From UBA6626 sp963579995 (GTDB lineage: Bacteria; Planctomycetota; Phycisphaerae; Phycisphaerales; Phycisphaeraceae), in the NCBI GenBank assembly GCA_963579995.1, contig CAUZIY010000045.1:1-19670 (forward strand): 19,670 nt of DNA, read 5' to 3'. Shown one piece after another: positions 7,886 to 15,297 of this stretch (positions within the stretch are counted from its first letter, which is position 1; every line of letters begins with the position of its first letter). The translations under genes and the position numbers were made by a program. Under the pieces are notes generated by a model that was given only the letters and a program-made list of their open reading frames with translations, was not told the DNA's origin and did not search any database.

Positions 7886-9949
7886 CTAATCTAATGCAGT
7901 TGGTGAAATACCATGTTCATGGCTGATTGGCAGCGATGGCAAAGCCTCGATAAACTGTCGGCCGTAGGCCTTGGTCACGATCCGGCTATCCAGCACCACG
8001 ACTCGACCGCGATCACTCTTAGACCGGATGAGTCGACCAAAACCCTGTTTGAATTTCAAAATTGCCTCCGGCAATGAATACTCCATAAACGGATTACCCC
8101 CACGTGACTTGATTTGATCCATCTTTGCCTCGATCAAGGGTCGGTCGGGTACCGTAAAAGGCAAGCGGGTGATGATCACACACCGCAATGCATCGCCCTG
8201 CACATCAACACCCTGCCAAAAGCTGTCTGTGCCCAGTAATACTGCATTTTGATCGTGCCGAAAACGATCGAGAAGAACACTTCGCTGTTCGCCATCACCC
8301 TGAATGAGCAATGTCAAACCAAGGTCCTGGATTCTTGGACCAAGCTGCTGTGCAGCACTACGTAGTAATCTGTAACTGGTAAATAACACAAAGACGCCGC
8401 CATTCGCGGACTGAACATATTCAAGAATCTGGGGACAAAGCAGATCGACAAAACAACGATCGTTGGGGTCTGGCAGACCAGACACAACAACCAGTTCAGC
8501 TTGACGAAGATAATCAAACGGGGAGCCTAGCTGGAGGGTTTGAGCATCAGAACAGTCCAGGCGGCTGCAGATATGTGCAAAACAATCATGATCGATGGAA
8601 TCATCTTCACTGCGGCCACCAGTAGCTAACGTGGCTGAGGTGAGGACAATACTTAACGGCTGTCCTTCCCGTCCAACCGCCTCGAATAAATGCTTACGTA
8701 GTATCGGCCCCACATCAATCGGCACACAACACAGAGCGACGCGGCGCGACGCTCGTGATTCACTGGCTTCCAACCAGTACACGCTGCCAAGCTGTGACTG
8801 CGTAACCAGCGCCTCTAATTGCATTGCCGCCGCTTCAAATCGGCCTGCATACCCGGACAGTTCAAACCGATCGGGCTCATCGGAGGCGCTGTCTTGCAAA
8901 AGCTTGAGAGAAAGCGACACATCATTGAGTGCTTCACTCAATTGATTATCCACGATATCTGCTTCACGAATACGCCCGCTACCACCAGGTCGCTGACAGT
9001 GATGCTCCCACAAAGATGTGAAAAACTGGTCCGAAACCTGTTCGGCCACCTTGACCGCATGTTCCGCTCTTTTGATGGCCTGCATATCAGATTTTCCAAC
9101 CAAACTTTGCAGAAATCCCTTGCCCGTCCGACGATGGTGAATGCTATTGAGTAGAAAACGTACGGTTGATTCACTGACCCGCAAGCCAAAGTGCTCACCG
9201 GCCACTTCCTCGATCTTATGGGCTTCATCAAAAACCACGTGGTCGTAGGGTGGCAGGAAACCAACGCCGGCCGCACGCAATGCCAGATCCGAAAAGAACA
9301 ACGCGTGGTTGACCACCAACAGGTCCCCATGTTCCATTCGCCGCCGTGCCGCTTGGTAGAAACATTGGCTAAATGTTGGGCATCGCCGACCCATGCAGTT
9401 GCCAGAATCGCTCATTACCCGATCCCAAACCGCGGGACGTTCAAGCGGCCCCAGAGTGGACAGAGAACCATCGGTGGTCCCATAAGCCCAATCCTCGATC
9501 GCATGTAAAGTACGAAGGGCCTGGGGCTCTACAAACAACTGGTCTTGACGCTGTGACGCTAGTTGTAGTCGTCGGACCGACAGGTAGTTGCCTCTGCCCT
9601 TGACCAAGACGGCTGAGAATTCATCATCGATGACGGATTGCAATAACGGTATATCTTTCCCGACCAGTTGCTCCTGAAGTGCGATGGTATGCGTTGAGAT
9701 GATGACCCGCTGGGGTGACCGGTCCGCGTCATTGCCACGCCGCAGCACCCGTTCGATGGCGGGCAGTAGATAGCCGAACGATTTGCCAACGCCCGTTCCC
9801 GCTTCGACAAGCAGTGTTCCACCCTGATTCATCGAGCGGCTTACCGCGTCAATCATCTGGGCCTGCTGAGGGCGATGCTCGAATTTCGCTCCTAGCCGCC
9901 TTGCGATCGGACCATCGTCTGCCAGTATGTGATGGGGGTCAAAGACCAT
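7886..9949 (-). CDS. dinG: DinG-family ATP-dependent DNA helicase (XPD-like, SF2)
   Basis: 687 aa. DinG/XPD-type helicases unwind DNA 5'-3', resolving R-loops and structured DNA during repair. Motifs in order: Walker A AGTGVGKS (50-57), STHTIALQEQL (motif Ia), GRGNYLSVRRL (118-128), the Fe-S cysteines C185, C190 and C196 with the x4 and x5 spacing of the family, VVNHALFFSDL, the DEAH box (241-244), TSATLATGG, GTDSFWQGVDVQG, and motif VI QGFGRLIRSKSDRG. In relatives the position held by Ser124 (NYLS) is normally Cys (NYLC), the first cluster ligand; the codon here is TCG. Cluster binding is therefore uncertain. No exonuclease domain is fused at the N-terminus. No Shine-Dalgarno precedes ATG 9949, while a TATAAC lies 10 bases upstream, suggesting a near-leaderless message. 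It heads a likely dinG-arsC operon, divergent from rplK. Confidence 0.93.
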   Translation of the reverse strand: MVFDPHHILADDGPIARRLGAKFEHRPQQAQMIDAVSRSMNQGGTLLVEAGTGVGKSFGYLLPAIERVLRRGNDADRSPQRVIISTHTIALQEQLVGKDIPLLQSVIDDEFSAVLVKGRGNYLSVRRLQLASQRQDQLFVEPQALRTLHAIEDWAYGTTDGSLSTLGPLERPAVWDRVMSDSGNCMGRRCPTFSQCFYQAARRRMEHGDLLVVNHALFFSDLALRAAGVGFLPPYDHVVFDEAHKIEEVAGEHFGLRVSESTVRFLLNSIHHRRTGKGFLQSLVGKSDMQAIKRAEHAVKVAEQVSDQFFTSLWEHHCQRPGGSGRIREADIVDNQLSEALNDVSLSLKLLQDSASDEPDRFELSGYAGRFEAAAMQLEALVTQSQLGSVYWLEASESRASRRVALCCVPIDVGPILRKHLFEAVGREGQPLSIVLTSATLATGGRSEDDSIDHDCFAHICSRLDCSDAQTLQLGSPFDYLRQAELVVVSGLPDPNDRCFVDLLCPQILEYVQSANGGVFVLFTSYRLLRSAAQQLGPRIQDLGLTLLIQGDGEQRSVLLDRFRHDQNAVLLGTDSFWQGVDVQGDALRCVIITRLPFTVPDRPLIEAKMDQIKSRGGNPFMEYSLPEAILKFKQGFGRLIRSKSDRGRVVVLDSRIVTKAYGRQFIEALPSLPISHEHGISPTALD

Positions 9950-9959
9950 GTTTTAGTAG

Positions 9960-9965
9960 GTTATA
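9960..9965 (-). promoter_or_regulatory. Candidate -10 box for dinG (near-leaderless)
   Basis: On the minus strand TATAAC (5 of 6 to TATAAT) ends 10 bases before the dinG ATG. Transcription would start about 3 bases before the codon. No good -35 hexamer was found at 16-18 bases, so this is weak evidence. Confidence 0.3.
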
Positions 9966-10005
9966 GGCGGTAAACAGAGCATTCTTCTGCTAACTTGCCG
10001 GTGGT

Positions 10006-10020
10006 GGGCTGCTCCAGCCC
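10006..10020 (+). promoter_or_regulatory. Hairpin in dinG-rplK intergenic region
   Basis: GGGCTG-CTC-CAGCCC forms a perfect 6-bp GC-rich stem with a 3-base loop. No T run follows on either strand, so it is not a typical intrinsic terminator. It could be a leader structure or an operator-like palindrome. Confidence 0.35.
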
Positions 10021-10065
10021 CAGGATCTGACCACAAAATCACCCTTTGATGGCCGTGGGCGTCTT

Positions 10066-10105
10066 GATGAGCCGAATAGACGGCCGATCGGCAATATGGC
10101 TCATC
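10066..10105 (+). promoter_or_regulatory. Nested inverted repeat upstream of rplK
   Basis: GATGAGCC (10066-10073) is perfectly complementary to GGCTCATC (10098-10105), enclosing 24 bases that include the perfect 10-base palindrome GCCGATCGGC (10083-10092). As RNA this would fold into a long stem with an inner hairpin; as DNA the palindrome could be a protein site. It lies 124 bp before rplK. A role in control of the ribosomal operon or of divergent dinG is inferred only. Confidence 0.4.
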
Positions 10106-10170
10106 TGCCTTTGTTTTACAAATTCGTGCCCCATTCTAAGCCAAAGAGCATCGCCCGTCGCTTGCTGATA

Positions 10171-10196
10171 CCAGACACCTTCGTTAAGGTGTCCGG
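10171..10196 (+). promoter_or_regulatory. Strong hairpin in the rplK leader
   Basis: GACACCTT-CGTT-AAGGTGTC makes a perfect 8-bp stem with a 4-base loop (10174-10193), extended by CC/GG beyond one A.C mismatch. It ends 32 bp before rplK. No U-run follows, so it is not an ordinary terminator. It may be part of an autoregulatory leader, as known for L1- or L10-type ribosomal operons elsewhere; I cannot match it to a described motif. Confidence 0.45.
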
Positions 10197-10228
10197 CTCG
10201 ATTCGTTGGTAGGACTTACAATCAATTT

Positions 10229-10669
10229 ATGGCCAAGAAGCCCATTACATCCCAATTTAAGATCCAAGCCCCTGGTGGCTCCGCTACACCCGCACCACCC
10301 ATCGGGCCGGCCTTGGGGGCCCACGGCGTAAACCCCGGCCAGTTTATCCAACAGTTTAATGAACGCACGCGCCCGTTAAACGGCAAGATCGTCGGATGCG
10401 TCATTACAGTCTACGCTGACCGCAGCTTTGACTTTGAGGTTAAAAGCCCACCGGCAGCAGTACTAATCAGAGATGCAGCAGGAATTGAAAAAGGGTCGGG
10501 TGTCCCGAACAAGGAAAAGGTCGGCACCATCACCCAACAGCAGCTCGAGGACATTGCCAAAGAGAAAATGAAAGAGCTGCCCAGCCATACCCTTGAGGCG
10601 GCCATGGCAACCATTGCCGGCACAGCTAGGTCCATGGGTGTAACGATTGAGGGAATGGAAGAAACGTAA
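10229..10669 (+). CDS. rplK: Large ribosomal subunit protein uL11
   Basis: 146 aa, close to the usual 141-145. The N-terminal domain has PGGSATPAPPIGPALGAHG and the C-terminal rRNA-binding domain has KVGTITQQQLEDIAKEKMK and ARSMGVTIEG, all hallmark uL11 segments. uL11 binds the GTPase-associated centre of 23S rRNA together with the uL10-bL12 stalk and takes part in factor binding. The start MAKKPITSQFKIQAPGG is standard; an AGGA at 10211-10214 is 14 bases upstream, rather far. It is the first gene of the rplKAJL cluster. The gene normally before it (nusG) is absent; dinG lies there instead, divergent. Confidence 0.98.
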   Translation: MAKKPITSQFKIQAPGGSATPAPPIGPALGAHGVNPGQFIQQFNERTRPLNGKIVGCVITVYADRSFDFEVKSPPAAVLIRDAAGIEKGSGVPNKEKVGTITQQQLEDIAKEKMKELPSHTLEAAMATIAGTARSMGVTIEGMEET

Positions 10670-10757
10670 TCCGTGGCCGCGTTGTAATGGTTTTTATAGC
10701 CGCGCCATTAGGAATTCATTAGACCGAAGAACTGAACCGGCAACGAAAGAGATTGGC

Positions 10758-11438
10758 ATGCGTAAACGTGGCAGACGCTATCGCAGCGACGAAGAATCCC
10801 TCAAAACACAAGAACCCTTGGCGCTTGATAAGGCGGTTGAAAAGGTTCAGTCATTCAAGAAAACAAAGTTTGATCAGTCCATTGAATTATGCGTGCATTT
10901 GGGAATCAACCCAAAACAAGATGATCAAAGGGTTCGTGGTTCCATTGCCTTGCCACATGGAATTGGTGCGGCACGAAAGGTGATTGCCTTCTGCACCGAC
11001 GATAATATCGAATCGGCCAAACAGGCAGGAGCTGTTGAAGCGGGTGGCGAGGACCTGGTTAAAAAAATCGAGGGTGGCTGGCTTGATTTTGACGTTGCGG
11101 TTGCCAGCCCTAACATGATGCGAGTTGTAAGTCGATTGGGCCGGACCTTGGGCCCCAAAGGGCTGATGCCGTCACCAAAAAGTGGTACCGTCACGAAAGA
11201 CGTGGTGACCGCAGTGACAGAATACTCTGCCGGAAAGGTCGAATTCAAGACCGACGCAGGCGGAAACATTCACGCTGCAATTGGCAAAGTCGGTTTTGAG
11301 GCAAATAAGCTGGTTGACAATGCCAATACGTTGATCGACACGATCATCAGGATGAGACCGCCAGCAACCAAAGGTATCTATGTCAAGAAGATCACGCTTT
11401 CAGCCACAATGAGTCCGGGTGTCCCGGTCGTCACCTGA
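10758..11438 (+). CDS. rplA: Large ribosomal subunit protein uL1
   Basis: 226 aa from ATG 10758. The frame is open further upstream, into the end of rplK, but the family starts with a short basic segment, so MRKRGRRYRSDEES is the natural N-terminus; AAGAGA lies 5 bases before it. Family signatures: SIELCVHLGINPKQDDQRVRG, the LPHG loop, GAVEAGGEDLVKKI, LGRTLGPKGLMPSPKSGT (the classic uL1 motif), and the C-terminal KGIYVKKITLS. uL1 forms the mobile L1 stalk that moves deacylated tRNA out of the E site, and in many bacteria it represses its own operon by binding the leader mRNA. It lies 88 bp after rplK. Confidence 0.97.
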   Translation: MRKRGRRYRSDEESLKTQEPLALDKAVEKVQSFKKTKFDQSIELCVHLGINPKQDDQRVRGSIALPHGIGAARKVIAFCTDDNIESAKQAGAVEAGGEDLVKKIEGGWLDFDVAVASPNMMRVVSRLGRTLGPKGLMPSPKSGTVTKDVVTAVTEYSAGKVEFKTDAGGNIHAAIGKVGFEANKLVDNANTLIDTIIRMRPPATKGIYVKKITLSATMSPGVPVVT

Positions 11439-11510
11439 TCGTTTTGCACGCGGTGGAAAATACATGGCTGGTCTGCCCCGATGGAGAGTTTCCTGCCACG
11501 GAGTTGAATC

Positions 11511-12056
11511 ATGAGCAAGCCGGTGAAAAACCTTATTGTGAACACCTATCGCCACCGTTTTGACGGCCTTAATAGTGGCATACTGGTCGATCTGCGTGGC
11601 ATCAAGTCAAACGATAACAATGCACTGCGTATTAATCTCGCCGAGCAACAGATCAAAATCACCGTCGTCAAGAACAGTTTGGCTAAACGCGCATGGGAAG
11701 GAACCGGGCTGGATAATATGACCCAGCTTCTTGATGGGTCCTGTGCCCTAGCCTACGGCAGTGACAGCGTGGTCCAAGTCGCACGGGCGCTCATCGACCA
11801 GACTAAGAAGATTAAGCTCTCGTTCAAAGGCGCCTTGATGGAAGGCGAGGTCTTCGGCCCAGAACAAGTCGAAGACTTAAGCAAATACCCAACCCGTGAA
11901 GAAGCCCAGGCACAGATCATCGGCACCATTCTCAGCGCTGGCGGACAGGTAATCGCCACGGCAACGAGTGCCGGATCTGCAATTGCATCTATCTTGAGCA
12001 CCTTGGAAGAAAAACTTGAAAAAGGCGAAACGATCACCAAGGCCTCGGCCGCTTAA
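11511..12056 (+). CDS. rplJ: Large ribosomal subunit protein uL10
   Basis: 181 aa. The N-terminal domain contains the family segment ITVVKNSLAKRAWEGTGLD followed by LLDGSCALAYGSD and FKGALMEGEVF, which bind the 23S rRNA GTPase centre. The C-terminal helical tail (SAIASILSTLEEKLEKGE) is the docking site for bL12 dimers. GGAG at 11500-11503 lies 7 bases before ATG 11511. Spacing to rplA is 72 bp and to rplL 144 bp. In other bacteria the uL10-bL12 complex represses its own mRNA; the 72-bp leader here showed no clear structure to me. Confidence 0.97.
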   Translation: MSKPVKNLIVNTYRHRFDGLNSGILVDLRGIKSNDNNALRINLAEQQIKITVVKNSLAKRAWEGTGLDNMTQLLDGSCALAYGSDSVVQVARALIDQTKKIKLSFKGALMEGEVFGPEQVEDLSKYPTREEAQAQIIGTILSAGGQVIATATSAGSAIASILSTLEEKLEKGETITKASAA

Positions 12057-12200
12057 TACATCAACCAGCCAGAAAAGAAAGCTGATTCAAGACCTAAAAA
12101 GAACAAGAAATACGTGGCATCTAACTGGTCCCGTCAGGGATTAAATGATTGGCGGTCAATCACCTCTTGGATGCACGAACAAATTTGGAGCGAAATCATC

Positions 12201-12629
12201 ATGGCAGCAGACGAAGCAACAGCCGAAGCACCTGCGGCGACAGAGTTTGACGCAGAGATCAAGGACCTTGGCGATAAGATCGCAGGCTTGTCCCTTAAAC
12301 AGGCCGTCGACCTCAAAGAATACCTTAAGGAAACCTATGGGTTAGAACCTGCCGCGGGGGGCGCCGTTATGATGGCCGGCCCAGCTGCAGGGGACGATGC
12401 CGGTGATGAAGAAGAGCAGATTGAGTTCGATGTCATCTTGACCGCTGTCGGCGACAAGAAGATCCAGGTCATCAAGGTTGTGCGCGAAGTGACCAGCCTC
12501 GGTCTCAAAGAAGCCAAGGCACTGGTTGACGGTGCACCCCAGCCTGTCAAGGAAGGGCTTCCCAAGGACGAGGCCGATGCACTGGCCGAGAAGCTCAAGG
12601 AACAGGGCGCCGAGGTTGAGGTCAAGTAG
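12201..12629 (+). CDS. rplL: Large ribosomal subunit protein bL12 (L7/L12)
   Basis: 142 aa from ATG 12201, slightly longer than the usual 120-130 because of an acidic N-terminal stretch (MAADEATAEAPAATEF). N-terminal dimerisation domain about 15-50 (LGDKIAGLSLKQAVDLKEYL), an Ala/Gly hinge (PAAGGAVMMAGPAAGDD), then the C-terminal factor-binding domain with FDVILTAVGDKKIQVIKVVRE and LGLKEAKALVDGAPQ. bL12 dimers on uL10 recruit translation GTPases. The frame is open upstream to an ATG at 12114, but GGAG at 12187-12190 and the family N-terminus favour 12201. The 144-bp gap after rplJ is longer than usual. No rpoB follows; the next gene is on the other strand and no clear terminator was seen in between. 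Confidence 0.97.
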   Translation: MAADEATAEAPAATEFDAEIKDLGDKIAGLSLKQAVDLKEYLKETYGLEPAAGGAVMMAGPAAGDDAGDEEEQIEFDVILTAVGDKKIQVIKVVREVTSLGLKEAKALVDGAPQPVKEGLPKDEADALAEKLKEQGAEVEVK

Positions 12630-12725
12630 GGTTCGGTAGGCGAATACCAAGCGATGGAGGCCAAACCACGGTAGCCAGCAGCGGTATTTACCCAACTCCA
12701 CATGCCCCAGAGAATGTAGACCCAA

Positions 12726-13238
12726 TTAATCTGCAGATTCGTTCGGGACAGGATCTGTGCGCCTTAATTGCTTTGCCATGATCAATGATTCTTGGCCCTG
12801 TTCCAGGATCCGATCAATCAACTTCCAGCCAAGTTTTGCATGAAACAGTTTTTGGTTTTCTGTGGTTTCTAGATAGACCATTTCATGGCCCAGTGCCCTA
12901 GCTTCCCGGGCACCACGGATCATCAATGCCTGCCCCATCCCCCTTCCCCGCCATGATGGTTCGATGTACAGACTGGCTAACCAAGGCGTCAAATCCACCC
13001 GACGTGGATTGCCGTCTGCGATCAAACTGATGGCGCCAATCGGCTCATCACCATCCAGCATCACCAAGGTCAAGGGGATCTGAGACCGGCCCAGTTTCCT
13101 GCGCAGTGCATTAACCCAGCCATGCATCACGCTTCCGGGATGCAGTAACTGCCACTGCGCATACTCCCATTGTGCAACTGTTTCCAGATGCTGTGGATAA
13201 TCAATCAGGTATTCGATACGTATCAGGTTCCTTGACAA
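12726..13238 (-). CDS. GNAT-family N-acetyltransferase
   Basis: 170 aa. Residues 88-115 hold the acetyl-CoA-binding motif A: LYIEPSWRGRGMGQALM, where RGRGMG (97-102) is the R/Q-x-x-G-x-G/A loop of the GNAT fold. A preceding strand (PLTLVMLDGDEPIGAISL) and the following VYLETTENQKLFHAKLGWK also fit. It would transfer an acetyl group from acetyl-CoA to an amine of unknown identity. The start appears to be TTG 13238 (SRNLIRIEY follows), with a G-rich run only 2 bases upstream, so the start is not secure. It lies 17 bp after the oxidoreductase gene on the same strand and is probably cotranscribed. Confidence 0.85.
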   Translation of the reverse strand: MSRNLIRIEYLIDYPQHLETVAQWEYAQWQLLHPGSVMHGWVNALRRKLGRSQIPLTLVMLDGDEPIGAISLIADGNPRRVDLTPWLASLYIEPSWRGRGMGQALMIRGAREARALGHEMVYLETTENQKLFHAKLGWKLIDRILEQGQESLIMAKQLRRTDPVPNESAD

Positions 13239-13255
13239 TGCCCCACGCTCAACTT

Positions 13256-14305
13256 TTATCTTCGCCGACCAAATGACGTACCCTTTCGAATTGCAGCCAT
13301 AACACGAACGGTTTCGCGTACTGACTCGACTGTCACACGCATTGGCTCGCCTTTTTGAAGAACACCTACAACATTGTCATAAAACGTGCCGACGTCCGGC
13401 CCTTCTGCCACCATGGTCTTTTCCTGCCATGGCAACACATCATTATTGCCGTAAAGACGTCCCTCTGCAGCCCCAGGATTCACTTCGATTGGTGCAACCC
13501 GGCCGGGATCAAAGAAGTGGACCGTTGACATGCTTTTGGTGGTAACCATTGTGCCACATGATCCGCACAGCACCCAACTAGCCGGAACGGCACCAATATT
13601 CTGCGCATCTGAAAACTCCAAATCTGCAGTACAACCATTCGCCGCCCGCAAAAAAGCCTTACAATGATCTTCGGCATCACCTGGGGCCGCAATCTGCTGC
13701 AAATCACCCATCACCTCGACCACAGGCGCCCCCATCAGTTGCAATGCCATGTCAATCTCATGGGCGCCCTTATTGTTAAGAACGCCACCGCCGAATCTCG
13801 AAAGGGTCTGCCAGTCATTGCGACGATTGAACCCATACCTGAAATAGCGGATATGATACACACGTCCAATTATCCCTGACCGTGCTATCTGATTGATGTG
13901 GGTAAACAGACGGTTAAAACGATAATTCTGATGCACAAAAAGGTTCTTGCCGGCATCTTGGGCCAGCCGAATCATGCCATCGGCCTCACCAACGCTTAAA
14001 GCCATTGGCTTTTCAACAACGACATGACAGCCTGCTCGCAGTGCCTGTCGTGACTGGCGACTGTGGTAATGACTGGGAGTCGCCACGACCACCACATCGA
14101 GTTGGACCTGCTTGAGCATCCGCCCCAACGTTGTAAAAGCCCGGCAACCTGCCAGCGACATTGCTTCAGCCCGCCGCTCAACCAACGGGTCCACAATAGC
14201 CGTCACCTGTGCATCGTCCCGCTGCATCAACGCCTGGAAATGGTTTCGCCAGCCTGCGCGACCCAGGCCTACAATGCCGATCCGGATTTTTGTACTGCCT
14301 TTCAT
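13256..14305 (-). CDS. Gfo/Idh/MocA-family oxidoreductase
   Basis: 349 aa. The N-terminal Rossmann domain has the dinucleotide loop GIVGLGRAGWRNHF (10-23), the strand VTAIVDP, the ATPSHYH segment, and the family motif EKPMALS with the likely catalytic Lys99. The C-terminal alpha/beta domain has GGGVLNNKGAHEIDM, the usual His/Asp substrate region. The family oxidises or reduces sugars, inositols and related molecules with NAD(P)(H); the substrate cannot be told from the sequence. It is cytoplasmic, with no signal peptide. It lies between the membrane protein (18 bp upstream) and the acetyltransferase, so all three are probably one transcript. An oxidoreductase next to an acetyltransferase can mean amino-sugar metabolism, but that is only a guess. 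Confidence 0.92.
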   Translation of the reverse strand: MKGSTKIRIGIVGLGRAGWRNHFQALMQRDDAQVTAIVDPLVERRAEAMSLAGCRAFTTLGRMLKQVQLDVVVVATPSHYHSRQSRQALRAGCHVVVEKPMALSVGEADGMIRLAQDAGKNLFVHQNYRFNRLFTHINQIARSGIIGRVYHIRYFRYGFNRRNDWQTLSRFGGGVLNNKGAHEIDMALQLMGAPVVEVMGDLQQIAAPGDAEDHCKAFLRAANGCTADLEFSDAQNIGAVPASWVLCGSCGTMVTTKSMSTVHFFDPGRVAPIEVNPGAAEGRLYGNNDVLPWQEKTMVAEGPDVGTFYDNVVGVLQKGEPMRVTVESVRETVRVMAAIRKGTSFGRRR

Positions 14306-14323
14306 CTGTTTACCATCTTGAAT

Positions 14324-15250
14324 TCACTGCCGTTGATCATCTTTGGATAAAGGGGCATTGCCGGCCAGATCTTTACGCAACACGGCGAGGCCGATCAGAC
14401 CACAGGGCACCATCACCATAACCTCAATACCCCGTTCAATCACTGCTGCCATGGCAACATACCCCGAGTCGACCGCCATCATTGCCACGAGTATTCCCGT
14501 GACAGTCCATTCTCGAATTCCCAAACCGTTGGGCGTCAACCCAATGAGACTGACAAGCATACCTCCTGCCGCAGCGACCAGGCTCTGGCCGTAGGTCAAT
14601 GGCAAACCGACTACCCGAAGCGCCAGCCAAAACCGCATTCCGCCAGCCAGTACGTCAAAAGTTTTAACCACTGGCAATAACCATACCAACTGCATTGACT
14701 GGGGCGCCATGCGCCTGGCCACCAGTGGCATCAAGCCGCAAACACCCGTCATAATGACCAACCCCAAAATGGGAACAATGACCTGTCCGGAAATGCTCCG
14801 CGCCCCAGAATATACCGTCCCACACAGACCAACTAATACGACCGACGCTGAAATAATTGCAGATAAAATCACGACGAAAAAGGAAATCACCAGTGATTGA
14901 CGAAGTGGAACACCGTGATGCACCTTGAGAAACATCACCCGACTGATCAACCCGGGGCGTAACGGTAAATAATTCAATAGAGAACTGACTGAAATCAGTC
15001 CGGTCATGCGCCCAAGCCCCAACGGTGGATTGGCGTCAAAACCAGTGGTGATCCGCCAATAGAAGACCCCCGTTAACACCAAGTTCGCCAAGACCGCCAC
15101 TGCGATTCCCACCAGTTCCAGGCGGGCGGCGTTGATGATTTTCTCCAGAGCGACTTCCGTAATGCCCTGATAAGCCGCCAGAATAATCAAGGCGAGGCCC
15201 AAACCATATCCGAGAACCCGTAATATTGGACTGGTCAACTTGTCAACCAT
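14324..15250 (-). CDS. LPG-synthase-TM / flippase-like (UPF0104, YbhN-type) membrane protein
   Basis: 308 aa, with about eight hydrophobic segments spread over the whole length, for example LGYGLGLALIILAAY, LVGIAVAVLANLVL, SLVISFFVVILSAIIS and VMVMVPCGLIGLAVL. Family features are SLLNYLPLRPGLISRVMFLK in the first half and LIGLTPNGLGIREW in the second, equivalent to the 'PGGLGxRE' motif of the lysylphosphatidylglycerol synthase TM region. The soluble synthase domain of MprF is absent. Such proteins act in the cytoplasmic membrane and may move lipid-linked substrates. AGGA, 8 bases before ATG 15250, supports the start. It heads the three-gene minus-strand group and lies 47 bp from the divergent hydrolase. 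Confidence 0.85.
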   Translation of the reverse strand: MVDKLTSPILRVLGYGLGLALIILAAYQGITEVALEKIINAARLELVGIAVAVLANLVLTGVFYWRITTGFDANPPLGLGRMTGLISVSSLLNYLPLRPGLISRVMFLKVHHGVPLRQSLVISFFVVILSAIISASVVLVGLCGTVYSGARSISGQVIVPILGLVIMTGVCGLMPLVARRMAPQSMQLVWLLPVVKTFDVLAGGMRFWLALRVVGLPLTYGQSLVAAAGGMLVSLIGLTPNGLGIREWTVTGILVAMMAVDSGYVAMAAVIERGIEVMVMVPCGLIGLAVLRKDLAGNAPLSKDDQRQ

Positions 15251-15284
15251 GAGCTAAATCCTAAGACTTTCCAAAGCCAGACGC

Positions 15285-15290
15285 TAAAAT
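15285..15290 (+). promoter_or_regulatory. Candidate -10 box for the alpha/beta hydrolase (leaderless)
   Basis: TAAAAT (5 of 6 to TATAAT) ends 7 bases before the ATG at 15298, so transcription would begin at or next to the start codon. No Shine-Dalgarno is present between them. The -35 region is weak (TAAGAC at 15262-15267, 17 bases upstream). Confidence 0.35.
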
Positions 15291-15297
15291 CGATCGT

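Noticed and set aside
9950..10010. LexA/SOS box upstream of dinG
   Set aside because: Neither CTGT-N8-ACAG nor GAAC-N4-GTTC patterns were found, although dinG is damage-inducible in E. coli.
10647..10757. N-terminal extension of uL1
   Set aside because: It overlaps the end of rplK, is absent from the uL1 family, and a proper start with an AAGAGA lies at 10758.
12630..12725. Terminator between rplL and the acetyltransferase gene
   Set aside because: No stem with a following U run on either strand; only a 4-bp weak inverted repeat.
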